A stretch of DNA of 64,000 nt from Desulfosarcina widdelii (GCF_009688965.1 NZ_AP021875.1:744001-808000); one strand, 5' to 3'; shown: positions 9,321-18,891, numbered from the stretch's first letter. Notes: generated by a model not told the origin, from the sequence alone. Program-made: numbers and translations.

Positions 9321-9653
9321 ATGAACAGACTATTTATTTTCCTCTTTGTGTTGGGTTTTCTTGCCATGATTTTCGGATCGCCAGTTATGCGAAAAATCAA
9401 CGCTACCCGCGTTCAACAAAAAGGGATCGACGCCCGGGCCAGGGTGTTGGAAATCAAGGATACCGGCAATCGGAGGAATAAAAATCCGGTGGTCACGATC
9501 AAATTGATGGTCACCGATCCTTCCGGCCGTGAATTCCCTGGAGAAGTGGAAATGGCTGTATCGCCGGTATATATGAGCCGATACCAGCCGGGCAAGACGG
9601 TCAGCGTCAAGTATCTTCCGGATTCACCTTCTAAAATGATAATCGAAGAATAA
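9321..9653 (+). CDS. Small DUF3592-like membrane protein in the T6SS cassette
   Basis: This 110-residue protein has one N-terminal hydrophobic segment (MNRLFIFLFVLGFLAMIFGS) followed by a beta-rich domain. That domain has the DUF3592 look: RARVLEIKDTG, then P-VTIKLMVTDP-G, and GKTVSVKYLPDSPSKMIIEE. The ATG at 9321 is preceded by GGGGGAGGTGG; the frame extends upstream through repeat DNA that is unlikely to be translated. It sits between vgrG and the DUF2169 gene, 21 bases before the latter. A role as an inner-membrane or immunity partner is possible but not shown. Confidence 0.7.
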   Translation: MNRLFIFLFVLGFLAMIFGSPVMRKINATRVQQKGIDARARVLEIKDTGNRRNKNPVVTIKLMVTDPSGREFPGEVEMAVSPVYMSRYQPGKTVSVKYLPDSPSKMIIEE

Positions 9654-9674
9654 AAAACAGGTACTGAAAACACA

Positions 9675-12302
9675 ATGAAAACCATCAAGCCTCAGAAATT
9701 GGGGCTTCTCACTCGTTGCTTCGAGTACAATCAGCGCTTCTATTTCGCAGTCTCCGTTCTCATGTACGTGCCGCTTGGAGGAGAAGCGGATTTGCTGTCC
9801 GAAGCGAGCATGTGGGAGATGGTTCCAGACGAGATCGGCAAGGAAGGGATTCTGGAAGCCGCCATACCCAAGGCCCGGGCTGAATTTCTGGCCGCCGGCT
9901 TCGCTTTCCCACCGGGTGTTCAACCCAGTTTGGCCTGCACGGTGAGAATTGCCTTTGCCGGCCGTGAGAAATCTCTGAATGTTTTCGGTGACCGCTTCTG
10001 GGAGATGGGGCAGAGTTCCGAGCCGCAACCGTTTAAAAAAATGGCACTGAGCTGGCAGCGGGCTTACGGAGGTGAAGGTTTTTCCAAAAATCCCCTGGGA
10101 AGGGGGTTTAAACCTGTAAAAGGAGCTCAAGGAACAGTCCATCTGCTTCCCAATCTACAATACCCTGGAGAAACGACATACGATCCGGATATTCCCATTA
10201 CGCCGGCCTGTTTCGGTCCCCTTGACATTTCCTGGCCTCAGCGGTTTTCAAAAGCAGGTACCTACAACAAAGCGTGGCTGAAGGAAGATTTCCCGGCTTT
10301 TGCCCGCGATATCGACTGGACTATTTTCAATATTGCGCCGGAGGATCAATGGTTCGAGGGTCATCTTAACGGCGATGAAGCCTATTGCTTCGAAAATCTT
10401 CATCCGGAAAAATCTCGCATCGAAGGGCGACTCCCCGGTTTCAAAGCCCGCTGCTATATTACACGAAAAGCCGAATCCGGAGACGTTTTCGAGGAATTGC
10501 CGACTCGGTTTTCGACGGCCTGGTTTTTTCCCCACCGGGAGCGGGCTGTGTTGATCTACCAGGGACTCTGCGAAACCATAGATGAAGATGGCTCCGATAT
10601 CGTCCACGTGATGATCGGTGCCGAACGAATGGGTGAACCCAGGCCTCAAGAGCACTACCTCGATGTGCTGGCAAAGCGGCTCGACAAGGAAAAAGGCATG
10701 TTCTATGCCCTCAAAGATAGTCTGCTGGTCCCCGAGGGGCTGCCAAAAAGCGGTCATGCCGCCCCTGTCGATGAGAATCCGATCCGGGAAAAGATGCGCA
10801 AACGCATGGAACGGCAAATTGCCGAAGCAAGAGCAGTAGCCGAAAGCTACGGCCTGGATCCGGATGTGCATGCACCCAAAACCCTTCCTCCCGAAGAACC
10901 TGCTCCGGATCTGGAGCATCTTCCCGAGTTTATGGCTAAATTGGAAGCCGAAGCCCAAAAGCAGAAAAAAGAGGCTGAAATAAGTCTGGAAGGGGTCGAA
11001 AGACGGACCAAGGACTTGTTGGCGTCCTTGGATATGGATTTTGAGGAAATTCGTAAGGAATACAAGGAGAAGCCAAAGGGACCACCTGCATTCAGCGCCC
11101 AGGAAAAAATTGATTTCATGGAGCAACTGGCTGAAAAGATGCATAAACAGGACCTCGATCCCGAAGAGATCGAGGGCTATCTCAAGGACGAAGATTTCCG
11201 GCAGCGTCTTTTTGACGGTGAACTTCAGATCAAAGAATTCTACCGGATGTCTGCCCACCATCAAGACCCGGTAACCGCCTTGGACAAAGAAGCGGGAGAA
11301 CGCATCCGACAGATGGCAATTGAAGCGCATGCCAAGGGGGAAAGTCTGGCTGGAAAAGATTTAACCGGCGTCGATCTGTCCGGTCTCGATTTACGCGGCG
11401 CCGATTTTCAAAAATGCTTTATGGAGAGTTCCAATCTCGAAAAGGCAAACCTGCAAAATGCAAACCTGAGCCAGGCCGTACTGGCTCATGCCAATTTGAC
11501 CGATGCGCATTTGACCGGCGCCAACCTTTCCGGGGCCAATCTGGGCGGAGCATGCTGTGTAAGGCTCAACGCGGAAAATTCCGATTGTCGCGACACGATC
11601 CTGGTTAAGTCCAATCTTACCGGGGCCTCTTTCGCGAATGCCGATTTCAACGGATGCAATTGTTCAGGAGCCATTTACGAAGATACCAACTTTTCGGGTG
11701 TTCGTGCGGCTCAATTAAAATTTCTGGAATGCGACTTGCGGGGCCTGATTTTTTCAGGTGCACACCTCCACAAGTGCGTTTTTCTCAACGTCGAACTAAG
11801 TGGTGTGGATTTTTCGGGTGCATTTCTCCAAGCCAGTGTCTTTTTGGATGTAATCGGAAAGCAATGCCGCTTTGCGGGGGCCGACATGACCAATGTTCGC
11901 TTTGTCGGTCAATCCGTTTTCGATGGCAGCATTTTTTCCAATGCCCGGTTGGACGATGCAAATTTGCGGGGCATCTCGTTGCAGGACAGCGACTTCAATC
12001 ATGCACAGATCAACCGTGCCGACTTCAGTGAGTGCAACCTCCGCAATGCCAACTTGTATCGTGCCGTCGGCCATGAAGCCAGTTTCGTAAAAACCGACTT
12101 GAACGATGCAAGCATGATTTCACTGAATATGATGAAAGGCTCGTTGCAGCGAGCCGATATTCGGGGAGCCGATTTGCGCGGGAGCAATTTATACCAGGTT
12201 GACATGGCCCGCGTGTATGCCAATCAATACACACAATTGGGCGATACCTTCACCAAAAAAATTCGTATCTATCCAAGACGGGTGGCTCCCAATGAAGCGT
12301 GA
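9675..12302 (+). CDS. DUF2169 and pentapeptide-repeat T6SS carrier protein
   Basis: This 875-residue protein begins with a DUF2169 domain (about 1-330; motifs FAVSVLMYVPLGGE, SWQRAYGGEGF, NPLGRG). A charged helical linker rich in E and K follows (about 360-540), and then a long pentapeptide-repeat solenoid (about 560-865) built of A(D/N)L-x-x units such as ANLTDAHLTGANLSGANLGG. DUF2169 proteins accompany VgrG and DUF4150 tips and are thought to help load cargo on the spike. The solenoid includes unusual Cys-rich positions. It overlaps the next gene by 11 bases, showing translational coupling. Confidence 0.88.
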   Translation: MKTIKPQKLGLLTRCFEYNQRFYFAVSVLMYVPLGGEADLLSEASMWEMVPDEIGKEGILEAAIPKARAEFLAAGFAFPPGVQPSLACTVRIAFAGREKSLNVFGDRFWEMGQSSEPQPFKKMALSWQRAYGGEGFSKNPLGRGFKPVKGAQGTVHLLPNLQYPGETTYDPDIPITPACFGPLDISWPQRFSKAGTYNKAWLKEDFPAFARDIDWTIFNIAPEDQWFEGHLNGDEAYCFENLHPEKSRIEGRLPGFKARCYITRKAESGDVFEELPTRFSTAWFFPHRERAVLIYQGLCETIDEDGSDIVHVMIGAERMGEPRPQEHYLDVLAKRLDKEKGMFYALKDSLLVPEGLPKSGHAAPVDENPIREKMRKRMERQIAEARAVAESYGLDPDVHAPKTLPPEEPAPDLEHLPEFMAKLEAEAQKQKKEAEISLEGVERRTKDLLASLDMDFEEIRKEYKEKPKGPPAFSAQEKIDFMEQLAEKMHKQDLDPEEIEGYLKDEDFRQRLFDGELQIKEFYRMSAHHQDPVTALDKEAGERIRQMAIEAHAKGESLAGKDLTGVDLSGLDLRGADFQKCFMESSNLEKANLQNANLSQAVLAHANLTDAHLTGANLSGANLGGACCVRLNAENSDCRDTILVKSNLTGASFANADFNGCNCSGAIYEDTNFSGVRAAQLKFLECDLRGLIFSGAHLHKCVFLNVELSGVDFSGAFLQASVFLDVIGKQCRFAGADMTNVRFVGQSVFDGSIFSNARLDDANLRGISLQDSDFNHAQINRADFSECNLRNANLYRAVGHEASFVKTDLNDASMISLNMMKGSLQRADIRGADLRGSNLYQVDMARVYANQYTQLGDTFTKKIRIYPRRVAPNEA

Positions 12303-13341
12303 CGAAATCGAAAAGCTTGTTGACCAAGGGGAGGCGGTCAGCAAAATTGAGCTGGTCAAAGAAGACCTGTCGGGTGCCAACCTTGCCGGTGGCATCTTCG
12401 AGGATGTCAATTTTGAAGGCGCCCTTCTTCAGGAAACCCGCTTCATGAATTCGATATTCGTGAAATGTAATTTTGGCAACGCCGATATGCAAGCGGTTGA
12501 TTTTCGAAAAGCCAGTCTCCATGAGTGTAATCTGACCCATGGCGATCTGTCCTCCGCAAAGCTTGAAAGTACAAAACTCAGTTTTTCGAAATTATCCGGC
12601 GCGAATTGCAGCGGTGCGGATCTGCACATGACCGTATTCGCCAATTGTGACCTTTCGGGTGCCCGGTTTCATGCAACGCGAATGCTTCGGACCGTTTTTT
12701 TGGACTCGGTACTGGCCGAAAACGATTTTTCAAAGGCCGATATCCAACGTACCGTTTTGCTCGGAGCGGACCTGACTGCAGCTAATCTTGATGATTGCCG
12801 TTTTAATACGGTGATATTCATCAAAGCAAATCTGGCGGGACTGGATCTGAGTGGCAAACAATTTTTGACCTGCCAGTTCACCGATGCCAATCTGTCCGAC
12901 TGCAACCTGACCCGCGCCGACATTGTTCAGGGAAATTTCAAGGGGGCCAATCTGCAGGGAGCGAACATGGACCGCTGCATTGCCAACAACGCCCTGTTTG
13001 TTGAGGCCAATCTGAAACAGTCGATCGCTTCCGGTGGACGATTTTCTCAATCCATTCTGATCGGGGCCGATCTTACCGGCGCGGATTTTTCCGGTGCCGA
13101 TATGCAACAATGCATCCTGAAAGACGCAAATTGCACCTCGACCCGTTTCGACCGCGCCAATTTGACGTATGCCGATTTCTCGAATGCAGACCTGACATCG
13201 GCTTCCCTTTCCAGATCGATACTGTTCCGGGCAAACCTGCATGGCGTCAACGACCGGGGCGCTTTGATCGATGACCGCAAGTCCGCGCTTGGCGCAGATA
13301 AGGACCTTTTGGCGGCCGAGAATTGGCAGCCTCCTTACTAA
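12292..13341 (+). CDS. Pentapeptide-repeat protein, T6SS accessory
   Basis: This 349-residue protein is almost entirely pentapeptide repeats (from about residue 20), for example EDLSGANLAGG and GADLTGADFSGADMQQC. It predicts a right-handed quadrilateral beta-helix with no catalytic domain or signal peptide. I chose the ATG at 12292, which overlaps the end of the preceding gene by 11 bases; the open frame upstream to 12199 is just the other gene in another frame. Paired pentapeptide proteins in a VgrG cassette probably form a structural scaffold around the spike or cargo. Confidence 0.86.
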   Translation: MKRDEIEKLVDQGEAVSKIELVKEDLSGANLAGGIFEDVNFEGALLQETRFMNSIFVKCNFGNADMQAVDFRKASLHECNLTHGDLSSAKLESTKLSFSKLSGANCSGADLHMTVFANCDLSGARFHATRMLRTVFLDSVLAENDFSKADIQRTVLLGADLTAANLDDCRFNTVIFIKANLAGLDLSGKQFLTCQFTDANLSDCNLTRADIVQGNFKGANLQGANMDRCIANNALFVEANLKQSIASGGRFSQSILIGADLTGADFSGADMQQCILKDANCTSTRFDRANLTYADFSNADLTSASLSRSILFRANLHGVNDRGALIDDRKSALGADKDLLAAENWQPPY

Positions 13342-13373
13342 GAATACATCCATAGCATGCCGGAGGAGAACAT

Positions 13374-14027
13374 ATGACCGCTACAGTATCCGAATTGAAG
13401 CAGGAAGCCGAATATTTTCAAGGCATCGGAACAGCCCTGGATTGCGACGATAGCACTCTGATGGTCAGCACAGATCAGGGCGTGTTCTCAGCAAAGCGGG
13501 CTTTAAGCTGCCTTGTCGAACCCGAGGAGGGGGACCGCGTTCTTCTGGCCGGGACGATCGATAGTGATCTTTTTGTTATCGCAGTGCTTGAGCGTATGGG
13601 CGACAAGGCGATTGCGATTCCCCTGGACGGCGATTGTTCAATTAACGTATCACGAGGGAAATTGAATGTCGCTGCCGAAAAAGGACTCAACCTGGTCACC
13701 TCCAAAGAAATGAGGTTGGACGCCACGGATTTATCTTTGCGGGTTCATCAAAGTCGTGTATTCATTGACAAGCTTAGCTATTTTGGCAGCCGGATTTCTG
13801 CATATTCTGAAAAAATACGGCTGGTTGGTGTTTTGCTCGATTCGGTTGTCGAACGAGTTGCCCAACGTTTCAAACGAAGCTACCGTGTTGTTGATGAAAT
13901 CGATCACGTGAGAAGCAACGAAATCGACTATCGCGCGGATAAGAATTTGAGTCTGCGTGGGCAGAATGCTCTCATCGATGCCGATGAACTGGTAAGACTT
14001 GAAGGTGAGCAAATTCATCTGGGATAG
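13374..14027 (+). CDS. DUF3540 protein of the T6SS spike cassette
   Basis: This 217-residue protein matches the DUF3540 pattern. An N-terminal OB-like beta domain (DCDDSTLMVSTDQGVFSAKRALSCLVEPEEGDRVLLAG) is followed by a beta-helical region with DAT-LSLRVHQSRVFIDKLSYFGS and a long repetitive C terminus ending in DADELVRLEGEQIHLG, like a VgrG needle segment. GGAGGAG sits just before the ATG. The next gene starts 12 bases downstream. It likely extends or adapts the spike for the DUF4150 tip; that mechanism is inference from gene order. Confidence 0.82.
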   Translation: MTATVSELKQEAEYFQGIGTALDCDDSTLMVSTDQGVFSAKRALSCLVEPEEGDRVLLAGTIDSDLFVIAVLERMGDKAIAIPLDGDCSINVSRGKLNVAAEKGLNLVTSKEMRLDATDLSLRVHQSRVFIDKLSYFGSRISAYSEKIRLVGVLLDSVVERVAQRFKRSYRVVDEIDHVRSNEIDYRADKNLSLRGQNALIDADELVRLEGEQIHLG

Positions 14028-14039
14028 AAGGAGGAATGT

Positions 14040-14441
14040 ATGTTTGCAAATACCCAAATGGGCGGAATGGACAACGGCTTTCCTGATGTTTGCCTGACGC
14101 CTGCACCTCCATCGCCATCACCAGTACCGGTACCCTATCCCAACATCGCCAACGGCAACATGGGCGTTCCTGCGGTATATAATGTATTGATGTCCTGCGC
14201 TCCGGCCCATAACATGGGTACCCAAATTCCAATGACCAACGGTGACAATGCCGGTGTCGCGATGGGAGTCGCCGCGGGCACGGTTATGGGACCGTCCAAG
14301 CACCTTACAGCATCTTTTACGGTTCTCATCGGTGGCAAACCGGGTACCAAGCTTACCAGTACAACACTGCAGAACAATACGAATTGCCCTGGAGCACGCT
14401 TAGCGCCGAGCCAAACAAAGGTACTCCTGCTGGCCCCCTGA
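14040..14441 (+). CDS. DUF4150 PAAR-like T6SS tip protein
   Basis: This 133-residue protein belongs to the PAAR-like DUF4150 family, which caps VgrG. It begins FANTQMGGMDNGFPDVCLTP, has a Pro-rich VPVPYPNIAN segment, NGDNAGVAMGVAAG, and ends with a Cys-containing GTKLTSTTLQNNTNCPGA region. It has no C-terminal toxin extension, so it is a bare tip. An AGAAGGAGG ribosome site lies before the ATG. It is the last gene of the T6SS unit; no separate toxin or immunity pair follows before the terminator. Confidence 0.87.
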   Translation: MFANTQMGGMDNGFPDVCLTPAPPSPSPVPVPYPNIANGNMGVPAVYNVLMSCAPAHNMGTQIPMTNGDNAGVAMGVAAGTVMGPSKHLTASFTVLIGGKPGTKLTSTTLQNNTNCPGARLAPSQTKVLLLAP

Positions 14442-14670
14442 TTTCGTTGAAATCGTTTACCTGCCACCTTTCTGGGAAAAAATGCACTGTTGCCGAAGTG
14501 TTTCACCGGCAAAGAGGGCATATCGCGTCTTTCACCATTTGAACTGGATCTTTTATCCTTTAGACCACCATATATAGGTTTAGCCATTCAATAAAAAAAC
14601 AATATGTGGTATGTTTCTCTTGGATTCCGTATGATTAAAGGGGCGGAGGTGGTGATACATTGGCTGTAAT

Positions 14671-14703
14671 AAAAAGCCCCGGGGCATCAACCCCGGGGCT
14701 TTT
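14671..14703. terminator. Bidirectional Rho-independent terminator
   Basis: A perfect GC-rich stem, AGCCCCGGGG (14675-14684) with CCCCGGGGCT (14691-14700), has loop CATCAA. It is flanked by AAAAA on the left and TTT on the right, so it can stop transcription from both strands. It separates the plus-strand T6SS unit from the minus-strand FHA gene. The rest of the 14442-14670 gap shows no gene. Confidence 0.88.
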
Positions 14704-14723
14704 CCGTGCGGTCCATTCGGGGA

Positions 14724-15707
14724 CTATTTGAAAAAGTTTTTAAACAGCGATTTCGATTTTTTCTGGGGGACGGACGGAGCCTCGTCGATATCCGGGAGGT
14801 TGGCCTTGGCGTCGGTCTTCTCCAAGGCATCAGGTGCCATATCCGGTATTTCCGCCAGGCGCCCGCCACCAAGGAATTTGAATTTGGGGCCCCGGTCGGT
14901 CAACGCCAACTCCGCACCCTGGGCCAGCACCGACTGGTTGCCCACTGCCCGACCGTTGATGGTGACCATGTTTCTGCCGGTCAGGTCCTTGGCGTAATAA
15001 TTGTTTTCGTTGAAAAAGATTTGCACGTGCCGTCCGGCGAGGGCGCTGTTGGCGATGGCAAAATCGCAATCTGCATCCATGCCGATGGTAACGGGCAACA
15101 GGTTGTAGGATTGCAGCGTCGGGCCGAATTGAATGACCAGCGGGGCGTTGGTGCTGATTACCGGAATCTCCATATCTGGCCCAACGGTGAGCCCCGGCTC
15201 CGAAGCTGGCGGTGGCGGCGATGCCACCGGCGGGGTCGGTGCGTCAGGTGCAGGCGTTGGCATCGGAGCGGGCGTTTGCGGTGGCGGCGGTGAAACCGGT
15301 GCCGGTGGTCTGGGAGCAGGTGAGGCGGGGGGCGCTACCGGTGCAGTTCGGTGCGTTGCCGTTGGCGCAACCGGGACCTGTCCGGTTTCAATTTTGGTCA
15401 GAAAGCTGGCCTTGGGACCCTTTTCGGAAAAGGTGATCACATCGCCGTCCCTGAGGTAGACATCGGCAATTCGTTTTCCATTGACATAGGTGCCGTTGGT
15501 ACTGGCGTCAATGATGCGAAACCGGTTGCCCTGTTTTTCGATGCGGGCATGTTTCCTGGAGATGGTCGTCAATCCTTTCTCGAAACGGACCTGGCATGTG
15601 GAATGGCGACCGATGTGAACGGGAAACTCGGAAAAATCCTGAATCTGCCCCTTCAGGGGGCCTTGAATATGAACGAGTTGAATGGTGATGTTCGGCATCT
15701 GGGGCAT
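14724..15707 (-). CDS. Double FHA-domain protein with Pro-rich linker
   Basis: This 327-residue cytoplasmic protein binds phosphothreonine peptides. FHA1 (about 10-105) shows VHIGRHSTCQVRF, ISRKHARIEKQGN and STNGTYVNGKRI. A long P/A-rich linker follows (about 115-190). A second, diverged FHA (about 195-295) has VTIGMDADCDFAIANSALAGRHVQI and NMVTINGRAV; there the usual S-R-H is A-G-R-H, so its binding may be altered. It lies beside the T6SS block and near two kinases and a phosphatase. A role like Fha in T6SS control is plausible; general kinase signalling is an alternative. Confidence 0.88.
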   Translation of the reverse strand: MPQMPNITIQLVHIQGPLKGQIQDFSEFPVHIGRHSTCQVRFEKGLTTISRKHARIEKQGNRFRIIDASTNGTYVNGKRIADVYLRDGDVITFSEKGPKASFLTKIETGQVPVAPTATHRTAPVAPPASPAPRPPAPVSPPPPQTPAPMPTPAPDAPTPPVASPPPPASEPGLTVGPDMEIPVISTNAPLVIQFGPTLQSYNLLPVTIGMDADCDFAIANSALAGRHVQIFFNENNYYAKDLTGRNMVTINGRAVGNQSVLAQGAELALTDRGPKFKFLGGGRLAEIPDMAPDALEKTDAKANLPDIDEAPSVPQKKSKSLFKNFFK

Positions 15708-15777
15708 GTTGTCCCGCCTGCATGTTTCTTGGTGTTACGGTTCGGCAGCCGCAATGCGGCCCGATGATATCCGCTGG

Positions 15778-15808
15778 ACTATAGACGTGAAACGATAATG
15801 GTTGTCAA
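15778..15808 (-). promoter_or_regulatory. Candidate promoter of the FHA gene
   Basis: On the minus strand TTGACA (15803-15808) is followed by TATAGT (15778-15783) at 19-base spacing. It is 70 bases before the FHA start codon. The motif quality is good, the spacing slightly long. Confidence 0.4.
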
Positions 15809-15830
15809 GCGCTTTTCATTCAAGGCGAAT

Positions 15831-17486
15831 CTAGTCGCCCGAACTGCTTTTGATTCTCTCCAGCCGCTCGTTCAACAATTTCGCTTTTCTCAGATTTTGT
15901 TGAACGTCTTTGTAATCCGGATCGACGGCCACCACCTTTTCCCAAGAGTCGATGGCCTGACCCAACTCTTCCTGGCCGAAATAAACGATCCCCTGATTAT
16001 AATTCAGTTCCTTGTACTCTTCCAGACTGCTTTCGATGTAGCTTGCACAATCGCTGCAATCCGACTTGATGGCAGCGGCCTCCTTAAAGGCATCCCTGGC
16101 AGCCAGATATTCCTGTTTGTCGTATAAAATCGTTGCTTTTTGATAGTACGTCTGGAAGAGAAGGTCAGTCGCTCCATCGTCGTCCGGATTCAATGCCCGC
16201 GCCTTTTGCAAGGTTTCGATAGCCTGGTCGTACTGATTGTTCCGCAAGAGTTCTTCCCCTTTTTCCCGCAGGGATTCCGAGTCCGTCGACTGGCACCGGG
16301 CCAATAATTCCGGGCATTGCGCGCAGTTTTCATCGTAGTCCAATGCCGTGGTAAAGGCGTTTTTGGCTTCATTTAACCGGTTGGCTGCAAGATGGGATTT
16401 GCCCAGTTCCAGATAAGACCGGGAAATATAGCTTCTGGCGGCCGGGTCACCCGGGTCGGCGCTCAATACTTTTTGAAACTCGACGATGGCATCTTCGTAC
16501 TGTCCTTCTTCAAACAGGGACACGCCCGTTTCACGGTATCCGGCCACCTGGTCCACGGGTTCTTCCGTCTCCGGCCGGTATTCTCCGGAGGCCTCCGGTG
16601 CCTCGTCTCGCGGCTCAAGTTCGGCGGGTTCGGCAGCATAGGCCGGCGTCTCCTCATCAGCGGGAGCTTTCGGTGCCCCGGCCGTTTCAAGGTTCGGCAC
16701 TTTCACTTTCTGCCCCACCTTGATACTGGTCGGATCGTCAATGCCATTGTAGTCGGCAATCACCCGAAACAGCTTGTAGTCCCCATAGTATTTCTTGGCG
16801 ATTTTAGAGAGGCTTTCGCCGGGTTGGATTTCATGCAGGGTGTATTCGCCGGAGATTTTGGGAGTCGATTGCGAAGCTGTCGTCGAAGCAGTGCTGATTC
16901 GAATCAGGTCCTCTATGGACACCCCATCGATGACCGGAATACGTATCTTCTGACCCACGCGCACCCGGGTGACGTCGGTCATTTTGTTGAAATTGGCAAT
17001 ATGGTGATATTTTTTATAGTCGCCATAATATTTAAGCGCCAGCTTGGAAATGCTTTCTCCGGCTTTGATTTGATGGGTGATGTACTTCGTGCCCCCATCC
17101 GGCTGCCTTTGCTGGAGCATGGCCGCCGCCTTTTCGTGCTCCGGGCGATAATAAAGGGCTTTTAAAAACTCTTTTTTGGCCGACTCCCATTGGCCCTTGT
17201 CCCGGTAACGCAAACCGGCCTGGTAATGGTTTTCGGCCAGGTCGTCGAGCTGTTTTTCGAGACGCTGGATACCTTCGGTTACGACCGGTTCCTTGGGTGC
17301 TATGGTTTGTGCCAGTTTGAACTGCTCCAGGGCCTCCAACAGATTGCCCTGGGCTTCATAGGCTTGCGCCTGCTCGATATACGCGTTGGCTTGCTTGTCC
17401 ATTTCCCGAGGGGCCTGGGAGGCCTGGCAACCCAGCAATACAAGAAGGATCACCCCCAGACCAGCACTTAGGTATTTGTGTTTCAT
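15831..17486 (-). CDS. LysM and TPR lipoprotein
   Basis: This 551-residue protein has a lipoprotein signal (VILLVLLGC, Cys at 20). TPR-like helices (about 30-125) come first. Two LysM domains follow, each with Y-H-I-x-GESLS-KIA-KYYGD and VGQKIRIP-type endings (about 133-190 and 215-270). After an acidic linker come more TPRs (about 310-535) with CAQCPE and CSDCASY Cys pairs. LysM binds peptidoglycan, so the protein probably sits in the periplasm tethered to a membrane and scaffolds an envelope complex. It is 7 bases downstream of the deacetylase gene, forming an operon. Confidence 0.87.
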   Translation of the reverse strand: MKHKYLSAGLGVILLVLLGCQASQAPREMDKQANAYIEQAQAYEAQGNLLEALEQFKLAQTIAPKEPVVTEGIQRLEKQLDDLAENHYQAGLRYRDKGQWESAKKEFLKALYYRPEHEKAAAMLQQRQPDGGTKYITHQIKAGESISKLALKYYGDYKKYHHIANFNKMTDVTRVRVGQKIRIPVIDGVSIEDLIRISTASTTASQSTPKISGEYTLHEIQPGESLSKIAKKYYGDYKLFRVIADYNGIDDPTSIKVGQKVKVPNLETAGAPKAPADEETPAYAAEPAELEPRDEAPEASGEYRPETEEPVDQVAGYRETGVSLFEEGQYEDAIVEFQKVLSADPGDPAARSYISRSYLELGKSHLAANRLNEAKNAFTTALDYDENCAQCPELLARCQSTDSESLREKGEELLRNNQYDQAIETLQKARALNPDDDGATDLLFQTYYQKATILYDKQEYLAARDAFKEAAAIKSDCSDCASYIESSLEEYKELNYNQGIVYFGQEELGQAIDSWEKVVAVDPDYKDVQQNLRKAKLLNERLERIKSSSGD

Positions 17487-17493
17487 GGCATAC

Positions 17494-18507
17494 TCACTTT
17501 AGTGGGTAAGATTGAAAAGTTTTCAAACGGGAAACGAAACGCTTCATATCCCGCTTCAATACCTGGTCACGCCGGATCGTAAACGGGTCCGCGAAAAACG
17601 GATTGCCTCCCCGGTCTACGGTAACGGCGATTTTGAATCCGGCCTGGCGCGACAGGGATATCACGGTTTGATTGCGCCTGCCGAATGGGTACGAAAAAAT
17701 CAGGGTGTCCTGATCGAGCTCGTGGTCGATAATCTCCTTGGAACGAAAGATTTCTTTCTTCAACCGGGCCAGATAGGCCTTGTCATCCTCAGTTTCCTTT
17801 TTCTTGGACAGATCGCTGTGGGCCACCGAATGCGATCCGATGTAAAAGCCCTCTTGCTTCAGTTCCCGAAGGTGATCCCAGGTCATGGCCTTGCTGGACA
17901 CCCCGACGTAATCGATGTAAATGAACAACGTGGCCGCAAATCCGTATTTTTTGAGAATCGGATAGGCTATATTATATACGGAGCGATAGCCGTCGTCCAC
18001 GGTTATCATGACTGCATTTTTCGGGATGGCCTTGCGGTAGTCCAGAAAATCCAGCAGTTCTTCGGGACCGATTACCCGGTAGCCGTTCTCCTTGAGATAC
18101 TTCATCTGCCGATCAAAAACGTCGGCCGGCATACACAAGGGCGAATCACAGGAATTGGCAAAACGGTGATAGCAGAGTATCGGAACCGTCTGATAACCCT
18201 TTTCCGTGATCCCTCCGCGGTTGGCTATTTTCAGAGGGATGACGACGAAACGGCCGGGAAGAAAGGCGGTTTCGGGGTTGGTGTCCTCAATCATCCAGGC
18301 CAACCGGGCTTCTCCGAGATATCGTTGTGCCAACATTTCCGGATTTTCCCCGGGTTCAATCTTATGCAATATACGTTCCGGAGAACGGTATTCACCTGGA
18401 GGCGACACCGGGGCAATGATCGTCGGTCCTGCGCAACCCGACAGGAAAATGAAAATGATCCAGAAAAAAATGAGGCTGGATGTGGTACGTGAGCCGAACA
18501 GGTGCAT
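17494..18507 (-). CDS. Polysaccharide deacetylase lipoprotein with LysM-like N region
   Basis: This 337-residue lipoprotein starts at the ATG at 18507, which has GGAG eight bases before it; an ATG 51 bases upstream lacks a ribosome site. The signal ends in FLSGC. A LysM-like stretch follows (HKIEPGENPEMLAQRYLGEARL). The NodB-type deacetylase domain (about 105-330) has PILCYHRF, TVDDGYRSVY (metal Asp pair), IGSHSVAHSDL (H-x3-H metal site) and a late SYPFGRRN motif. It would act on N-acetylated glycans such as peptidoglycan or exopolysaccharide in the periplasm. It precedes the LysM-TPR lipoprotein in an operon. Confidence 0.88.
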   Translation of the reverse strand: MHLFGSRTTSSLIFFWIIFIFLSGCAGPTIIAPVSPPGEYRSPERILHKIEPGENPEMLAQRYLGEARLAWMIEDTNPETAFLPGRFVVIPLKIANRGGITEKGYQTVPILCYHRFANSCDSPLCMPADVFDRQMKYLKENGYRVIGPEELLDFLDYRKAIPKNAVMITVDDGYRSVYNIAYPILKKYGFAATLFIYIDYVGVSSKAMTWDHLRELKQEGFYIGSHSVAHSDLSKKKETEDDKAYLARLKKEIFRSKEIIDHELDQDTLIFSYPFGRRNQTVISLSRQAGFKIAVTVDRGGNPFFADPFTIRRDQVLKRDMKRFVSRLKTFQSYPLK

Positions 18508-18712
18508 GGTGATCGCTCCGCTATGAAGAAAGAGAATCCGCAAGAACCAGCGTTGCATCGGAGAAAAGGGCTCACGCTGTTCTATCTTTCAAGAAAATCC
18601 TTGTGTTATCTATCATAGCGTCTCGCTTAATTCAATAGTGACGGGTTTAAGGAAATGCCCTTATCTGCAGGCCTAATTGTACCGGTCTGGCGTTTTGTGG
18701 CAGATCTATGCA

Positions 18713-18730
18713 TTTTTACGAATCCGTCAA
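18713..18730 (+). repeat. Dispersed motif TTTTTACGAATCCGTCAA, copy 2
   Basis: This differs from the copy at 9254-9271 by one base (A for G). It is intergenic. Confidence 0.5.
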
Positions 18731-18891
18731 AAAAGCGACTCCTTGCGGATCAATTAGCGATGGCAGGGTTATGTCTGTTAAAAGATCTGAAAAATTTCAA
18801 AAATATGGTATTTTTCAAAAGAACATTGACCGAAAAACGAACTAACCTTCTATCATCTTTGAACAGCTGGTTTCCCAAAAGGATAAGTTGC

